Source: Prado023 sp963753075
Lineage (GTDB): Bacteria; Actinomycetota; Actinomycetes; S36-B12; CAIYMF01
Direction: 5' to 3'
DNA: 64,000 nt
NCBI GenBank assembly: GCA_963753075.1
Contig: CAVWAR010000003.1
Coordinates: 19,135 to 83,134, forward strand
The notes below the pieces were generated by a model. The model was not told the origin of the DNA. It worked only from the letters and a program-made list of their open reading frames with translations, and did no database searches. This document shows positions 26,415-35,262 of this stretch, piece after piece. Positions within the stretch are counted from its first letter, which is position 1, and each line of letters starts with the position of its first letter. Made by a program: the position numbers and the translations under genes.

Positions 26415-27428
26415 ATGACCGCCACTCCCATTATTGACCCTGAGCAGTTCCTGCACGAGCAGTTGGCCCAGGCTTCCCCGGACCTGATGCGTGAGCTGTT
26501 GGCCACGTTCGTCAATGCCCTGGTCTCGGCGCAGGCTGACGTGGTCTGCGGTGCCCCGTACGGCCAGTCCAGCCCGGAGCGGACCAACTCCCGCAACGGC
26601 TACCGGCACCGTGACCTGGACACCCGGGTGGGCACGATCGACGTCGCGATCCCGAAGCTGCGCTCGGGGACGTACTTCCCCGAGTGGCTGCTGCAGCGGC
26701 GTCGCCGGGCCGAAGCAGCCCTGACCTCGGTGGTGGCCACCTGTTACCTGCTCGGGGTGTCCACCCGGCGGATGGACCGTCTGGTCCAGTCGTTGGGCAT
26801 CACCGGGCTGTCCAAGTCGCAGGTGTCGGAGATGGCCAAGGACCTCGACGCTCATGTGGAGGACTTCCGGACCCGCCCGTTGGACGCCGGGCCGTACACG
26901 TTCGTGGCCGCGGACGCGTTGATGATGAAGGTTCGCGAGGGTGGGCGGGTGATCAACGTCGCCGTGCTCGTCGCGACCGGGGTGAACGCTGACGGGCACC
27001 GGGAGATCCTCGGCGTGCAGGTGAACACCGGTGAGACCGGGGCCGGCTGGTTGGCGTTCTTCCGTGACCTGGTGGCCCGCGGGCTGTCCGGGGTCGCCCT
27101 GGTCACCTCGGATGCCCACGCCGGCCTCATCGAAGCGATCGCCGCCACGCTGCCCGGGGCCAGCTGGCAGAGGTGCAGAACCCACTACGCGGCCAACCTG
27201 AGGTCGGTGACGCCGAAGAGCTCGTGGCCGTGGGTGAAAGCGTTGCTGCACTCGGTCTACGACCAACCCGACAAGGAGTCCGTGCATGAGCAGTTCGACC
27301 GGATCCTCGACGCCCTGACCGACAAGCTGCCGGCCGTCGCCGAGCACCTCGACGGAGCCCGGGGTGACGTGTTGGCGTTCACCGTGTTCCCGAAGGAGAT
27401 CTGGCGACAGATCTGGTCCAACAACCCC
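26415..27428 (+). pseudogene. IS256 (Mutator-like) transposase, 5' part
   Basis: Residues 1-338 of the transposase: RNGYRHRDLDTRVGTIDVAI, PKLRSGTYFPEW, TFVAADALMMKVREGG (first catalytic Asp), VALVTSDAHAGLIEAI (second Asp) and WQRCRTHYAANL, a Mutator signature. The frame runs to IWRQIWSNNP and is then interrupted. The catalytic Glu region beyond the junction is at 30569. Inactive because split. Confidence 0.92.
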
Positions 27429-27531
27429 ATATCCGTTAACCGGCCCTCGGGCGACATCTGTGCTCAGCGGGGCTGGGGTCCCGCCCTGGTCGGGGGTTGC
27501 GGGGAAGGCTGGCTGGTGGGAGGTGGTCGCG

Positions 27532-28584
27532 GTGACGGTGAGCGTGGTCGACGACGGGAACGGGGTCCGGCTGGACGGCGACTGGGAGGGCGTGGCGGAC
27601 GCGAACCGGTTCCTGGGGCACCTACGGGCGCGGGCGTTCTCCCCGGCCACGGTGCGGGCCTATGCCTTCGATCTGGTGAACCTGGCCCGCTTCACCGAGC
27701 AGCGGCGACTGCCGGTGGCCAAGGTCACGGCGATGGACGTGTTCGACTGGATCGACTGGCAGCGCACCGAGGTCCCCAACTCGGGCACGGTGGTGGAGTT
27801 GCGCCCGCGGGGCGCTGCGATCGCCACAGTGAACCGGCGGGTCGCCGCCGCTCGGGGCTTCTACGGGTTCTTGGTGATGGCCGGCCAACTTGCGGTCAAC
27901 CCGGTGCCGACCGGTCGGCGAGGTGCGGGGCTGCGCCCCGCGGCCCGGGGTGTGTTGGGGCATCTGGGTCCGGGTCGGCCCCGTGGTGGGGGCCGGCTGC
28001 TGCGTGAACCGAGCCGGCTGCCGGAGTCGCTGCCGCTGACCGAGGTCGGGGCGTTCCTGACCGATCTGCGCTCTCACCGGGACCGGGCGATCGTGCTGCT
28101 GATGCTGTTCGGCGGCCTGCGCGCAGCGGAGGTCCGCGGGCTGCGGCTGGCTGATGTCGACCAGGGCCGTCGCCGGGTCCGGGTGCTGGGCAAGGGGTCC
28201 CGGGAACGGGTCGTCCCCGTCGACCAGGCGTTCTTCGCCGAGCTCGGTGCCTACCTGCGCCACGAACGTCCGGCCGGGTTGGCCACGCAGCAGTGTTTCG
28301 TGGTGCTGCGCGGCCCCACCGCCGGGCAGCCGCTGACCGAGGCGGGGATGCGTTCCCTGTTCCGCCGGCATCGGGACACCTCCGGGGCGGTCCGGGTCCG
28401 CCCGCACCGGCTGCGCCACACCTACGGCACCGAGTTGGCCGCCGCGGGGATCGACCTGCTCGCGTTGCGGGCGCTGATGGGGCACGCCAGCCCGGAGACG
28501 ACCAGCCGCTACGTCCACCTGTCCGTGGAACACCTGGCTGCGGAGTATGCCGCCGCGAGCATCACCCTGCAGGACCGGTCATGA
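27532..28584 (+). CDS. Tyrosine recombinase, TnpA-like
   Basis: A 350-residue integrase with an N-terminal SAM-like core-binding domain (FLGHLRARAFSPATVRAYAFD) and a catalytic domain showing LFGGLRAAEVRGL (Arg), PHRLRHTYGTEL (HxLRH) and LMGHASPETTSRYVHL (His and nucleophilic Tyr). GTG 27532, eight bases after GGGAGG, is chosen; Tn554 TnpA is similar in length (361). It overlaps the next recombinase by ATGA. The two proteins presumably act together at the ends. Confidence 0.88.
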   Translation: MTVSVVDDGNGVRLDGDWEGVADANRFLGHLRARAFSPATVRAYAFDLVNLARFTEQRRLPVAKVTAMDVFDWIDWQRTEVPNSGTVVELRPRGAAIATVNRRVAAARGFYGFLVMAGQLAVNPVPTGRRGAGLRPAARGVLGHLGPGRPRGGGRLLREPSRLPESLPLTEVGAFLTDLRSHRDRAIVLLMLFGGLRAAEVRGLRLADVDQGRRRVRVLGKGSRERVVPVDQAFFAELGAYLRHERPAGLATQQCFVVLRGPTAGQPLTEAGMRSLFRRHRDTSGAVRVRPHRLRHTYGTELAAAGIDLLALRALMGHASPETTSRYVHLSVEHLAAEYAAASITLQDRS

Positions 28585-30521
28585 GCCCGGCGTCCGCGGT
28601 CGCGGTCACCCGGTCACCGGGCCTGCTCGCCGATTACCTGGCGCACGTCGACGGGCTGGACCTCTCGGGCCGGGCCCGCCGAGACCGGCGGGTTGCCGCG
28701 ACCCGGTTCCTGGCCACGTTCGGCGATCTCGAGGAGTGGATGGCCCGCCCGGCCCCGGCACGGGTGGTGGACCTCAAGCGCACCGGGGCCTGGCCGTTGG
28801 TCGTGTTCGCGATCGCCGGCGGGCACGTCCGTCTGGATCTGGAACTGGCCGGGGTGAAGAACCTGACCGGACTCGGGGCGGCGATCCGGGCCACCGACCC
28901 CGACGGGTTCGCCCGCGCCCAGGTCGCCGGACTGCGACTGGGCTGGGGCCAAGCCTGGGTCGACACCGTCCTGGGCGAGTGCCTGGCGGTGATCCTGGCC
29001 TGCACCGGGCGGCACCTGGACCAGCTCGACGACGAAGTGATCGACGCGTTCGACACCGACCTGGCCACGATGATGACGATCCCCGCCTCGTCGCGGCGGG
29101 CCTACCGGGCCCGGCTGGCCAGCCTGCGCCGGATCCTGTTCGAGCTACGGATCACCGATCAGCCGCCGCGTCGCCGGCCGTGGTCCCGCACGATCGAGCG
29201 GCGGTTCGACGACGTGGCCATGCCCGCCGAGATCCGCACCGTGCTGCTGCGCTACGTCCACGTCAGGGCCACCGTCCTGCGACCGAACTCGGTCGAGTCG
29301 CTGATCGATGACCTGATGCCGTTCGCCGAGTTCCTGCACGCCCACCACCCGCAGGTGGTCAGCCTGCGCCAGTTGAGCCGGGACCACATCGAAGAGTTCC
29401 TGACCTTCAACCGGCACCGGAACTGGCGGGGCCGCAAAGCCCGGCCGGTCCCGGTCAGCGACAGCGTCGCCCAGTCCGCGGTCCTGACCCTGCGCAACAT
29501 GTTCGAGGACATCACCGCCTGGGGCTGGGCCGAGGCCCCCACCCGCCAACTGGTGTTCACGGCCGACATCCCGAAGCTGGGCCGCCCGCTGCCCCGAGCC
29601 CTGCCCCCGACGGTCGACGCCGCCCTGATGGCCGCGGTCGCGGACCTGCCCGACCTGTTCGCCGCCGTCGGCCTGCAGGTCCTCCGCGGTGCTGGGTTGC
29701 GCGTCGGGGAACTGCTGGACCTGGAATGCGATGCGATCCTGGACTACGGCCCGGCCGGGACCTGGCTGCGCGTCCCGCTGGGCAAGCTGGCCACCGAACG
29801 CGCTGTCCCGTTGAACCCGGGCACCCTGGCCGTGTTGGACTCGTGGGCCACCCAACGCGCTACTCACCGCCCGATCCCGCACCCCCGCACCGGGCGGCCC
29901 ACCCACTTCCTGTTCACCGAGCACGGCCGCCGCCTCGGCGCGACCCGGCTACGCAACGGGCTGCAGAGCGCGATCCACACCGCCGGTTTGACCGATCCCA
30001 CCGGAGCGCCGCTGCGGATCACCCCGCACCAGTTGCGCCACACCTACGCCACCGAACTGGCCAACGCCGGCATGTCGCTGCAAGCCCTGATGGCGCTCCT
30101 CGGACACGTCACCTCCGAGATGACCATCCGCTACGCCACCCTGGCACCGACGACCCTGAACACCGCCTACGAGAACGCCGTCGCAGGGCTGCGCCCTCAG
30201 CTGCCGATCGCCGCACCCGCCCGGCCGATCATCCCGGACCGGATCACCTGGCTGAACGCCGAGATGATCAAGACCCGACTCGGCACCGGGTACTGCGCCC
30301 GCCACCACGCCGCCGGGCCCTGCGACTACGCCAACATCTGCGAGACCTGCGACAACTTCACCCCCGCACCCGAGTTCGCCCCGGCCCTGGCCGACCAACT
30401 CGCCGACACCCGAGCCCTGCACGCAGACGCCGAGCAGCGAGGCTGGACCAACGAAGCGCAACGCCACCAACGCGTCAGCCACGCCCTCGAAACCCACCTC
30501 CGCCTCCTGCAACCCCGCTGA
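28581..30521 (+). CDS. Tyrosine recombinase, TnpB-like (long form)
   Basis: A 646-residue protein, close to the 630 residues of Tn554 TnpB. A long N-terminal region (DGLDLSGRARRDRRVAATRF, LRRILFELRITDQPP) precedes the catalytic domain with LRGAGLRVGELLDLECDAI, TPHQLRHTYATELANAG and LLGHVTSEMTIRYATL. A cysteine/histidine cluster near residue 575 (GYCARHHAAGPCDYANIC then ETCDNF) looks like a zinc-binding tail. It starts within the stop of the TnpA-like gene and ends 36 bases before the element's right repeat. Confidence 0.88.
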   Translation: MSPASAVAVTRSPGLLADYLAHVDGLDLSGRARRDRRVAATRFLATFGDLEEWMARPAPARVVDLKRTGAWPLVVFAIAGGHVRLDLELAGVKNLTGLGAAIRATDPDGFARAQVAGLRLGWGQAWVDTVLGECLAVILACTGRHLDQLDDEVIDAFDTDLATMMTIPASSRRAYRARLASLRRILFELRITDQPPRRRPWSRTIERRFDDVAMPAEIRTVLLRYVHVRATVLRPNSVESLIDDLMPFAEFLHAHHPQVVSLRQLSRDHIEEFLTFNRHRNWRGRKARPVPVSDSVAQSAVLTLRNMFEDITAWGWAEAPTRQLVFTADIPKLGRPLPRALPPTVDAALMAAVADLPDLFAAVGLQVLRGAGLRVGELLDLECDAILDYGPAGTWLRVPLGKLATERAVPLNPGTLAVLDSWATQRATHRPIPHPRTGRPTHFLFTEHGRRLGATRLRNGLQSAIHTAGLTDPTGAPLRITPHQLRHTYATELANAGMSLQALMALLGHVTSEMTIRYATLAPTTLNTAYENAVAGLRPQLPIAAPARPIIPDRITWLNAEMIKTRLGTGYCARHHAAGPCDYANICETCDNFTPAPEFAPALADQLADTRALHADAEQRGWTNEAQRHQRVSHALETHLRLLQPR

Positions 30522-30568
30522 CCCGGACAACCCCTCGGGATGACTCCCACCCCCAAGGCCGGTTAAAC

Positions 30569-30790
30569 GAGCGCCTCAACCGGGAGATCCGGCGTCGGAC
30601 CGACGTCGTCGGGATCTTCCCCGACCGCACCTCGATCATCCGCCTCGTCGGCGCGGTCCTGGCCGAGCAGCACGACGAATGGGTCGAAGCGAGGCGCTAC
30701 TTCGGCCTCGACGCCCTGGCCAAAGCCCGCCTCATCCTGACCACCGACCCCGAGGAGGAACCCGACACCATCACAGCCCTGTCAGCCTGA
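30569..30790 (+). pseudogene. IS256 transposase, 3' part
   Basis: This resumes at ERLNREIRRRTDVVGIFPD, the region carrying the third catalytic residue in IS256 enzymes, continues RLVGAVLAEQHDEWVEARRY and ends TITALSA at 30790. It joins the frame interrupted at 27428. The IS256 right inverted repeat follows within 40 bases. Confidence 0.9.
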
Positions 30791-30827
30791 CCCCAAACGA
30801 AGGATCACGCCAACCCCGTACACCACC

Positions 30828-31474
30828 TCCACGGACTTGACCGCGTCCATCACGTGCTCACGGTTGGGTTCGGCCGGCTCGGGAGTAGCCTCAACAACAA
30901 CCGAAGGGGCGGTCGTAGGCAAACTCGTAGGCAAATCCAAGCCCGAGCACCGCGCTCGGCCCAGCACAAACCCCCCCTGACCTGCGACGATATGGAGCCG
31001 ACGCCCGGACTCGAACCGGGAACCACCTGTTTACAAGGCGGCTCACAAGGGTCTATGGCGTCATTCCGGGTTCGAACATCGTGCTCCGGGGTGGTCGAAA
31101 CCGTCCATCGGATCGCGCTGGGTTCAGGCACGTAGTGACAAGTTAGTTACAGGCGACTGGCAGGAATCGGACACCGGGCGCCGGCAGGAAGCCAGGCCCG
31201 ACAGCGGCCTCCCCGCGCCGAGGTTTGCAGCCTGGCCGTCGCAAGATCGGCAGCCGGTCTGGCTTCCGATTCTGCCGCTACGCCGCTACACGACGAGCGC
31301 CCGTCCGGGAATCGTGCTCAGACGGCCCAGATCGCACCGTCCGACGTGTAGCGGGACCTCCTGCTTGTAGCGGGCAGCAGCGCCCACCCGGACAACCACA
31401 GCGATAACGAGACCGCAGGGCGCCCACAGCGCCCAGATAGACGCAGGGCTTGAAGTGGCTGCACGAGTCGTGGT
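30828..31474. other. Non-coding junction region with tRNA fragment
   Basis: No gene is supported. It holds two spaced copies of GTAGGCAAA near 30918-30940, the tRNA-Thr 3' fragment (30993-31037) and otherwise featureless sequence. The small frames across the tRNA fragment (EPTPGLEPGTTCLQ) are the familiar false translations of a tRNA T-arm. Confidence 0.5.
30993..31037 (-). tRNA. tRNA-Thr(TGT) 3' fragment, probable integration scar
   Basis: On the reverse strand the sequence from CTTGTAA (anticodon loop, TGT) through ACAGGTGG, CCCGGTTCGAGTCCGGG (T-arm) to GTCGGCTCCA is a normal tRNA 3' half ending in CCA. The bases upstream of the loop do not pair with ACAGG and no D-arm follows, so the gene is not intact. 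Tyrosine integrases commonly use this half of a tRNA as the crossover block, leaving such a fragment at one end of an integrated element. The intact tRNA is not in the window. Confidence 0.65.
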
Positions 31475-31632
31475 CTGCACGAGTCGGGGATGGTGACCAG
31501 ACCGATCGCCCTGACGAACACCAACAGCGTGGGCAACGTGCGCGACACCATCATTGTGCGGGAGGCGGCGCTACCGGGCCGGCTTCCGATCATGCTTCCC
31601 GTGGTCGGCGAGACCCGAGTTCCGCAGTAGGT
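31475..31632 (+). pseudogene. C-terminal fragment of a P1 (DmpA/S58) family peptidase
   Basis: The frame around ATG 31490 reads LHESGMVTRPIALTNTNSVG then NVRDTIIVREAALPG and LPIMLPVVGETRVPQ. DmpA-type aminopeptidases contain ..ESGLL.TPIALTNT.SVG..HDA.. and a following LPVVGE. The catalytic serine region is absent. CTGCACGAGTCG is duplicated in tandem just upstream (31460 and 31475), marking a rearrangement point. Confidence 0.5.
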
Positions 31633-31741
31633 GGACATGGGGTCAGCCCGTTGGTGCTGGTCAGAGGGGTTTCGAGCCTTCGGCCGTGAGGGGTCGTGTG
31701 TCCACGCCGCAGAAGGGCCCTCTTGGAGAGTGTTGCAGGTC

Positions 31742-32640
31742 AGCGTGGGGTTAGCGCGGTGGTCCGGGGTGGCGACGGGCACGTTGCAGGCCCCAAGAAT
31801 GCTCGTTGGAGGTCGGTGGGTTCGGTGGCCTGGACGATGGTCCCGGCGGGCCCGGTGAGGGTGACTGTGGCCAGGCGGTCCATTTCGTAGGCGATCCGGT
31901 TCCAGGTGGTGCCGGTGTGCGTTCTCGGCGACCCGGACGAGGAGCAGGGCCAGCCAGCAGATCAGGACATGGGCCTGGATCCGGGGTTCGAGGCGGTGGA
32001 ACAACCGGGTGCAGCATCAGGGTGGACTTCATGTCGCGGAACCCGCGCTCGGCTTCGAGGAGGTTCTTGTAGCCCAGGGCGACCTGCGCGGGGGTCAGGT
32101 GCGGATCGGAGGTGGACAGCAGGTACTTGCCGTCGAGCTTGGCCTTCGCAGCGATCCGGGCCCGGTCGATCACCAACCGCCCGGTGTTGGTCTGGCGCAG
32201 CCACCGGCCCAGGGTGACGTGATCCCGCAAGGCGCACTCGGTGCGGGTGTGCCCGGCAAGCTCGGCCTCCAGGCGGGACGCGGGTCTTCGCGGTGCTGGT
32301 CGTCTTCAGCGCGGCGCTGGCCTTGGCCCGGGCTTCAGCGATGCGGGCCAGCTCGGCTCTCCAGGCGGGTGACCGCCTCATTGCGGGTGGACTTGTAGTT
32401 GACCGCTTCAGCGGTGTTCAGGCAGATGATCCAGCGCACCCCCGGCGTGGAGTCGAGTTGGGCTTCCTTGACGTGCAAATGGTCGTTGACCACGGTGAAC
32501 CGGCCTTGGCGGGACAGCGCCTGGGCGCCGTCGCCGGCGTGGTCCCGCATCCGTTCCCCAGCGATCCAGTGCCCGCCGCCGCTGAGCGCGGGTAGTCCAG
32601 GTTCGCATTCGAGGAGAACCCGCGGTTGGTGGTGTCGAGC
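31742..32640 (-). pseudogene. IS1634 family transposase, multiply frameshifted
   Basis: Collinear pieces in different frames: SGGGHWIAGERMRD, ALSRQGRFTVVNDHLHVKE, GVRWIICLNTAEAVNYK, TLGRWLRQTNTGRLVIDRA, LDGKYLLSTSDPHLTPAQV, LGYKNLLEAERGFRDMKS, IQAHVLICWLALLLVRVAE and WNRIAYEMDRLATVTLTG. These match the central and C-terminal regions of IS1634-type DDE transposases. At least four shifts interrupt it, so it is a dead copy. Its 5' part has been replaced by an unrelated IS1182 start. Confidence 0.7.
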
Positions 32641-32756
32641 GCGTCGACGGTCTCAAGGACGATCCACCCCAGATGATCCGGCGGGAGCCATTCGCGCATG
32701 TCGACTGGCAACAGCATCGGTTGCTCACGCAGCACGGGACGATACGACTTGGCCAC
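32640..32756 (-). pseudogene. IS1182 family transposase, N-terminal fragment
   Basis: From ATG 32756: AKSYRPVLREQPMLLPVDM then REWLPPDHLGWIVLETVDAL, the conserved N-terminus of IS1182 transposases. Immediately afterwards the translation becomes IS1634-like (NRGFSSNANLDYP), so the two transposases are joined at about 32640. The IS1182 catalytic domain is absent. Confidence 0.7.
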
Positions 32757-32961
32757 GATTCATCATCACGGACCCACACAGGATCCCTTGACCCCACCGG
32801 ACGAGGTCAAGCACGATGGACCCAGCGTTGGGAGCCGGAAGCCCGCTCTCAGCGCCTTCTCCATCACCCTCGCCGACCGATTCCCGGCCGCCGAGCAGTG
32901 CTAACCGAAGATGCCGGAAACACCGAAATCGTTACAGTCCCATCAACACGCAGACGGACCA

Positions 32962-33981
32962 CTAGCTCAGCGCGTCAGCGATTGACTGGGCGTTGGTCGT
33001 GACCATCCCGGCGTAGGTGTCAGCCCCCGACCCCTCGGGGCCTAGCGAGCCGACGAACAGCTCCACGACTTCCACCTGCGTGCCCGATTCGGCCGCGACG
33101 GTATCGACGAGAGCGGACTTGTCGGCGGTGTTGGAGAAGATCGCCGACACGCCTTCGGCCTCGACGACCTCGACCAGCTCGGCCAGCTCAGCCGAGGAGG
33201 GCTCGGCCTGAGTCGACCCGCCGGGGACGACCACACCAGCGACCTCGAAGTCGTAGGCATCGGCGAGGTAGCCAAACGCGTCGTGGTCGGTCACCAGCAC
33301 CCGCCTCTCGGCCGGGATCACGGCGAGGATGTCGCGGACCTGCTCGTCGGTCTCCTGCAGCGTGTCGTGCACCTGGGCGCCGCAGGCAGCGTAGGCGCCG
33401 TCGCCAGTGGCCTTGTCGAGCTCGGCGCCGATCAGTTGGGCCGCGCGGGCCATGCGTGCCGTGTCGTGCCAGAAGTGCGGGTCCATCGACCCGTGCTCGT
33501 GCGAGTGCTCGTCGCTCTCCGCCTCGTCTTCGTGCGAGTGCTCGTCGCTACCAGCCTCGTCCTCGTCGGGGGAGTGCTCGCCGCCACCAAACTCGATCGG
33601 GTCGACCATGGGTGCGATCTCAAGGGCGCTGGCCCCGTCGGCCTGCGCGCCGGCAAGGGCGTCGGTGAGCCCCTCTTCCAGCCCCAGTCCGTTGCTGACC
33701 ACGAGGTCGGCGTTGACGAGGCTGGCGAGCTGCTCGGAGGATGGAGAGAAGTCGTGCGGGTCTGCCCCGATCGGGATCAAGGCCTCAGCGCTGCCGCCGG
33801 CGCACTCCATGATGTCGCTGACAACGTCGCCGAGCATCGTAGTGGTGGCGATGGCCAGGCCAGCAGAGTTGGAGGCGTCCTGGGTGGCGTCGGTCCCCGC
33901 ATCGCCGCTGCTGGTGCCGCAGCCGGCGACCACGAGGCCGGCCGCGAAGAGGACTCCGAACAAGGATGCGGGACGTGGCAT
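32962..33981 (-). CDS. Metal ABC transporter substrate-binding lipoprotein (ZnuA/TroA family)
   Basis: A 339-residue protein. The signal peptide ends in lipobox VVAGCGTSS. The cluster 9 SBP pattern is clear: ATTTMLGDVVSDI, GADPHDFSPSSEQ (first ligand His), a His/Asp/Glu-rich loop with the repeated DEHSHE unit, MDPHFWHDTARMARAA (second ligand), VTDHDAFGYLADAYDF (third) and ALVDTVAAESGTQ. Such proteins bring Zn2+ or Mn2+ to an ABC importer; the His-rich loop favours zinc. ATG 33981 is used because it precedes a proper signal peptide. No permease or ATPase gene adjoins: transposase debris begins 200 bases downstream, so the rest of an operon was probably lost. Confidence 0.9.
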   Translation of the reverse strand: MPRPASLFGVLFAAGLVVAGCGTSSGDAGTDATQDASNSAGLAIATTTMLGDVVSDIMECAGGSAEALIPIGADPHDFSPSSEQLASLVNADLVVSNGLGLEEGLTDALAGAQADGASALEIAPMVDPIEFGGGEHSPDEDEAGSDEHSHEDEAESDEHSHEHGSMDPHFWHDTARMARAAQLIGAELDKATGDGAYAACGAQVHDTLQETDEQVRDILAVIPAERRVLVTDHDAFGYLADAYDFEVAGVVVPGGSTQAEPSSAELAELVEVVEAEGVSAIFSNTADKSALVDTVAAESGTQVEVVELFVGSLGPEGSGADTYAGMVTTNAQSIADALS

Positions 33982-34005
33982 GGGTGGATCCAATCTGAGG
34001 CTGTA

Positions 34006-34050
34006 GTGAGAATTGTTCCCGCTAACGCTAGCAGAGAACGAGAATCGTTG
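34006..34050. promoter_or_regulatory. Candidate Zur-like operator region
   Basis: Upstream of the metal-binding lipoprotein gene lie GTGAGAATTGTTCCC (34006-34020) and the inverted repeat AACGA-GAA-TCGTT (34037-34049), plus the symmetric GCTAACGCTAGC between them. The first resembles the actinobacterial Zur box TGAAAATGATTTTCA at about ten positions. Zinc-dependent repression is the expected control for such a gene. Confidence 0.35.
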
Positions 34051-34279
34051 TGAACAAGCGCAGACGCAGGGCGTCGTCTGCTGGTCCACAGTTCAGTCGC
34101 CAGCCTCGGCGGCGCCGAGGGAGCACAGTCCGACGATCTGGAGGCGTGGCAGGACCGACAACGCCGTTCTGGGCGCTCGGCTACCGAACGCCGTACGAAC
34201 TACTCTTCGAGAACGACACCATCACCGCAGCCGGTGGGCCCCGGTGACGAATACCCACAGGGTGGGTCAGGTCGGACTG

Positions 34280-34805
34280 TCACCAGCCCGGGTCGTGTGG
34301 TGTCCCAAGCGGCATTGCTGGCCTGAACAGAGTTCGATTCGAGGAGGTTGACGTGGGTGGACACGAGCATGTCGACGACGAAATTGCCACACCGGTGCGG
34401 CGAGCGTCGCCCGCCTCTGTGCCGGCAAGTCGTCCAGCTAGTTCGGCTGTGCTTGCGGGGTCGAGCTGGGATCCGACGGCGTCGACGACGTCCTGCGCGG
34501 CTTCCTCGGACATGTCGAACTCGTGGCCCCCGATCACCCATCGGAGTGGCATCTTGCCCACCACCGCGAGCAACGAGGCGATCCCGCCCACGGCGAGCAA
34601 TGCAACGGTTCCGGCTTGGTTGCCGGAAACGAAGACCGCGACAGCCCCGCCGATCAGCCCGCCCGCGCCTGCGAGAGCGAAGAGTCCTCGCACGCCACCA
34701 TGCAGATCGCGAACGGTGACGCGCTCGGTCCTCACCGAACAACTCCCGGCGCAACTTGCGAGCCTCAGGCTCCTGGCTTGTCTTGGCATCTTTGGTCACA
34801 GTCAC
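34280..34805 (-). pseudogene. Small membrane protein, frameshifted
   Basis: From GTG 34805 (AAGGAG seven bases upstream): TKDAKTSQEPEARKLRRELFG, then a one-base shift near 34730 and ERVTVRDLHGGVRGLFALAG, two hydrophobic segments GLIGGAVAVFVSG and TVALLAVGGIASLLAVVG, and a soluble tail GGHEFDMSEEAAQDVVDAV. Homology-like regularity ends near 34400; the remaining frame to 34280 is probably read-through. No family recognised. Confidence 0.45.
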
Positions 34806-35262
34806 AGTCAATCTCCTTCGGTCAACGACCAACCTCCCTTACACAGACCATCTGACACGCTCTGACCCTCTGCCGTCGGGCGCAGTGACGGGCGAGGCGA
34901 GCACGGAGTCGGTAGCGTGAGAGAGCCACGACGGCTACCTGCTGTCGACGATGCTGGCCGCAGAGACTCATCCCCGATCCACCACCAGGCGCCGCGTCAC
35001 GTCTGCTCGGTGCAGTCACGATGAGGGTTGGCCCGGCCGACCCAGTCCTCCAGCGTCCCACCACGCCCGCCACCGAAGTGCGTCGCTTTGGGCGGTAGCG
35101 ACGCAGCCTCAGGGCGCCGGGGGAGTCCGGCCGTGGCTCTGTCAGACGCCGACGCCATTGGTCGCGATCGAGCCGTGAACCAGCGCGCGTTTCGCGGCGA
35201 AGTGGGGCACTCCGAACTCTGTGGCCGCGCTCGCGGGGGGTGAGCCGCCTGACTGCCTCTAC
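34806..35262. other. Intergenic region with repeat copy d
   Basis: No gene is supported in ~450 bases. Repeat copy d lies at 35185-35207. A reverse frame with KATHFGGGRGGTLEDWVG near 35060-35120 is protein-like for about 25 residues but has no start or context. Confidence 0.4.
35185..35207 (-). repeat. Dispersed intergenic repeat, copy d (GAAA type)
   Basis: On the reverse strand: CCCCACTTCGCCGCG then AAACGCGC, identical to copy c over 24 bases and continuing GCTG as in copies b, B and e. Confidence 0.7.

Larger units (their letters stand above)
27430..30568 (+). mobile_element. Tn554-like element with two tyrosine recombinases
   Basis: About 3.1 kb inserted into the IS256 transposase between the NNP and ERLN codons. 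The inner ends carry an imperfect inverted repeat: GTTAACCGGCC at 27435-27445 and, on the other strand, GTTTAACCGGCC at 30557-30568. It contains only two overlapping recombinase genes and no cargo, i.e. the transposition module alone. Tn554 itself encodes TnpA, TnpB and TnpC; a TnpC is not seen. Confidence 0.7.
26307..30827 (+). mobile_element. IS256 family element interrupted by a Tn554-like element
   Basis: The ends read inward as GGTGGTGTACGGGTTG (left, 26307) and GGTGGTGTACGGGGTTG (right, ending 30827), an inverted repeat typical of IS256 ends. The transposase gene between them is split at 27428/30569 by 3.1 kb of foreign DNA. No clear 8-9 bp target duplication was found at the outer ends. 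Confidence 0.7.

Noticed and set aside
30854..31135. Forward frame containing EPTPGLEPGTTCLQ
   Set aside because: This is the well-known false translation of a tRNA T-arm and acceptor region; the tRNA fragment explains it.
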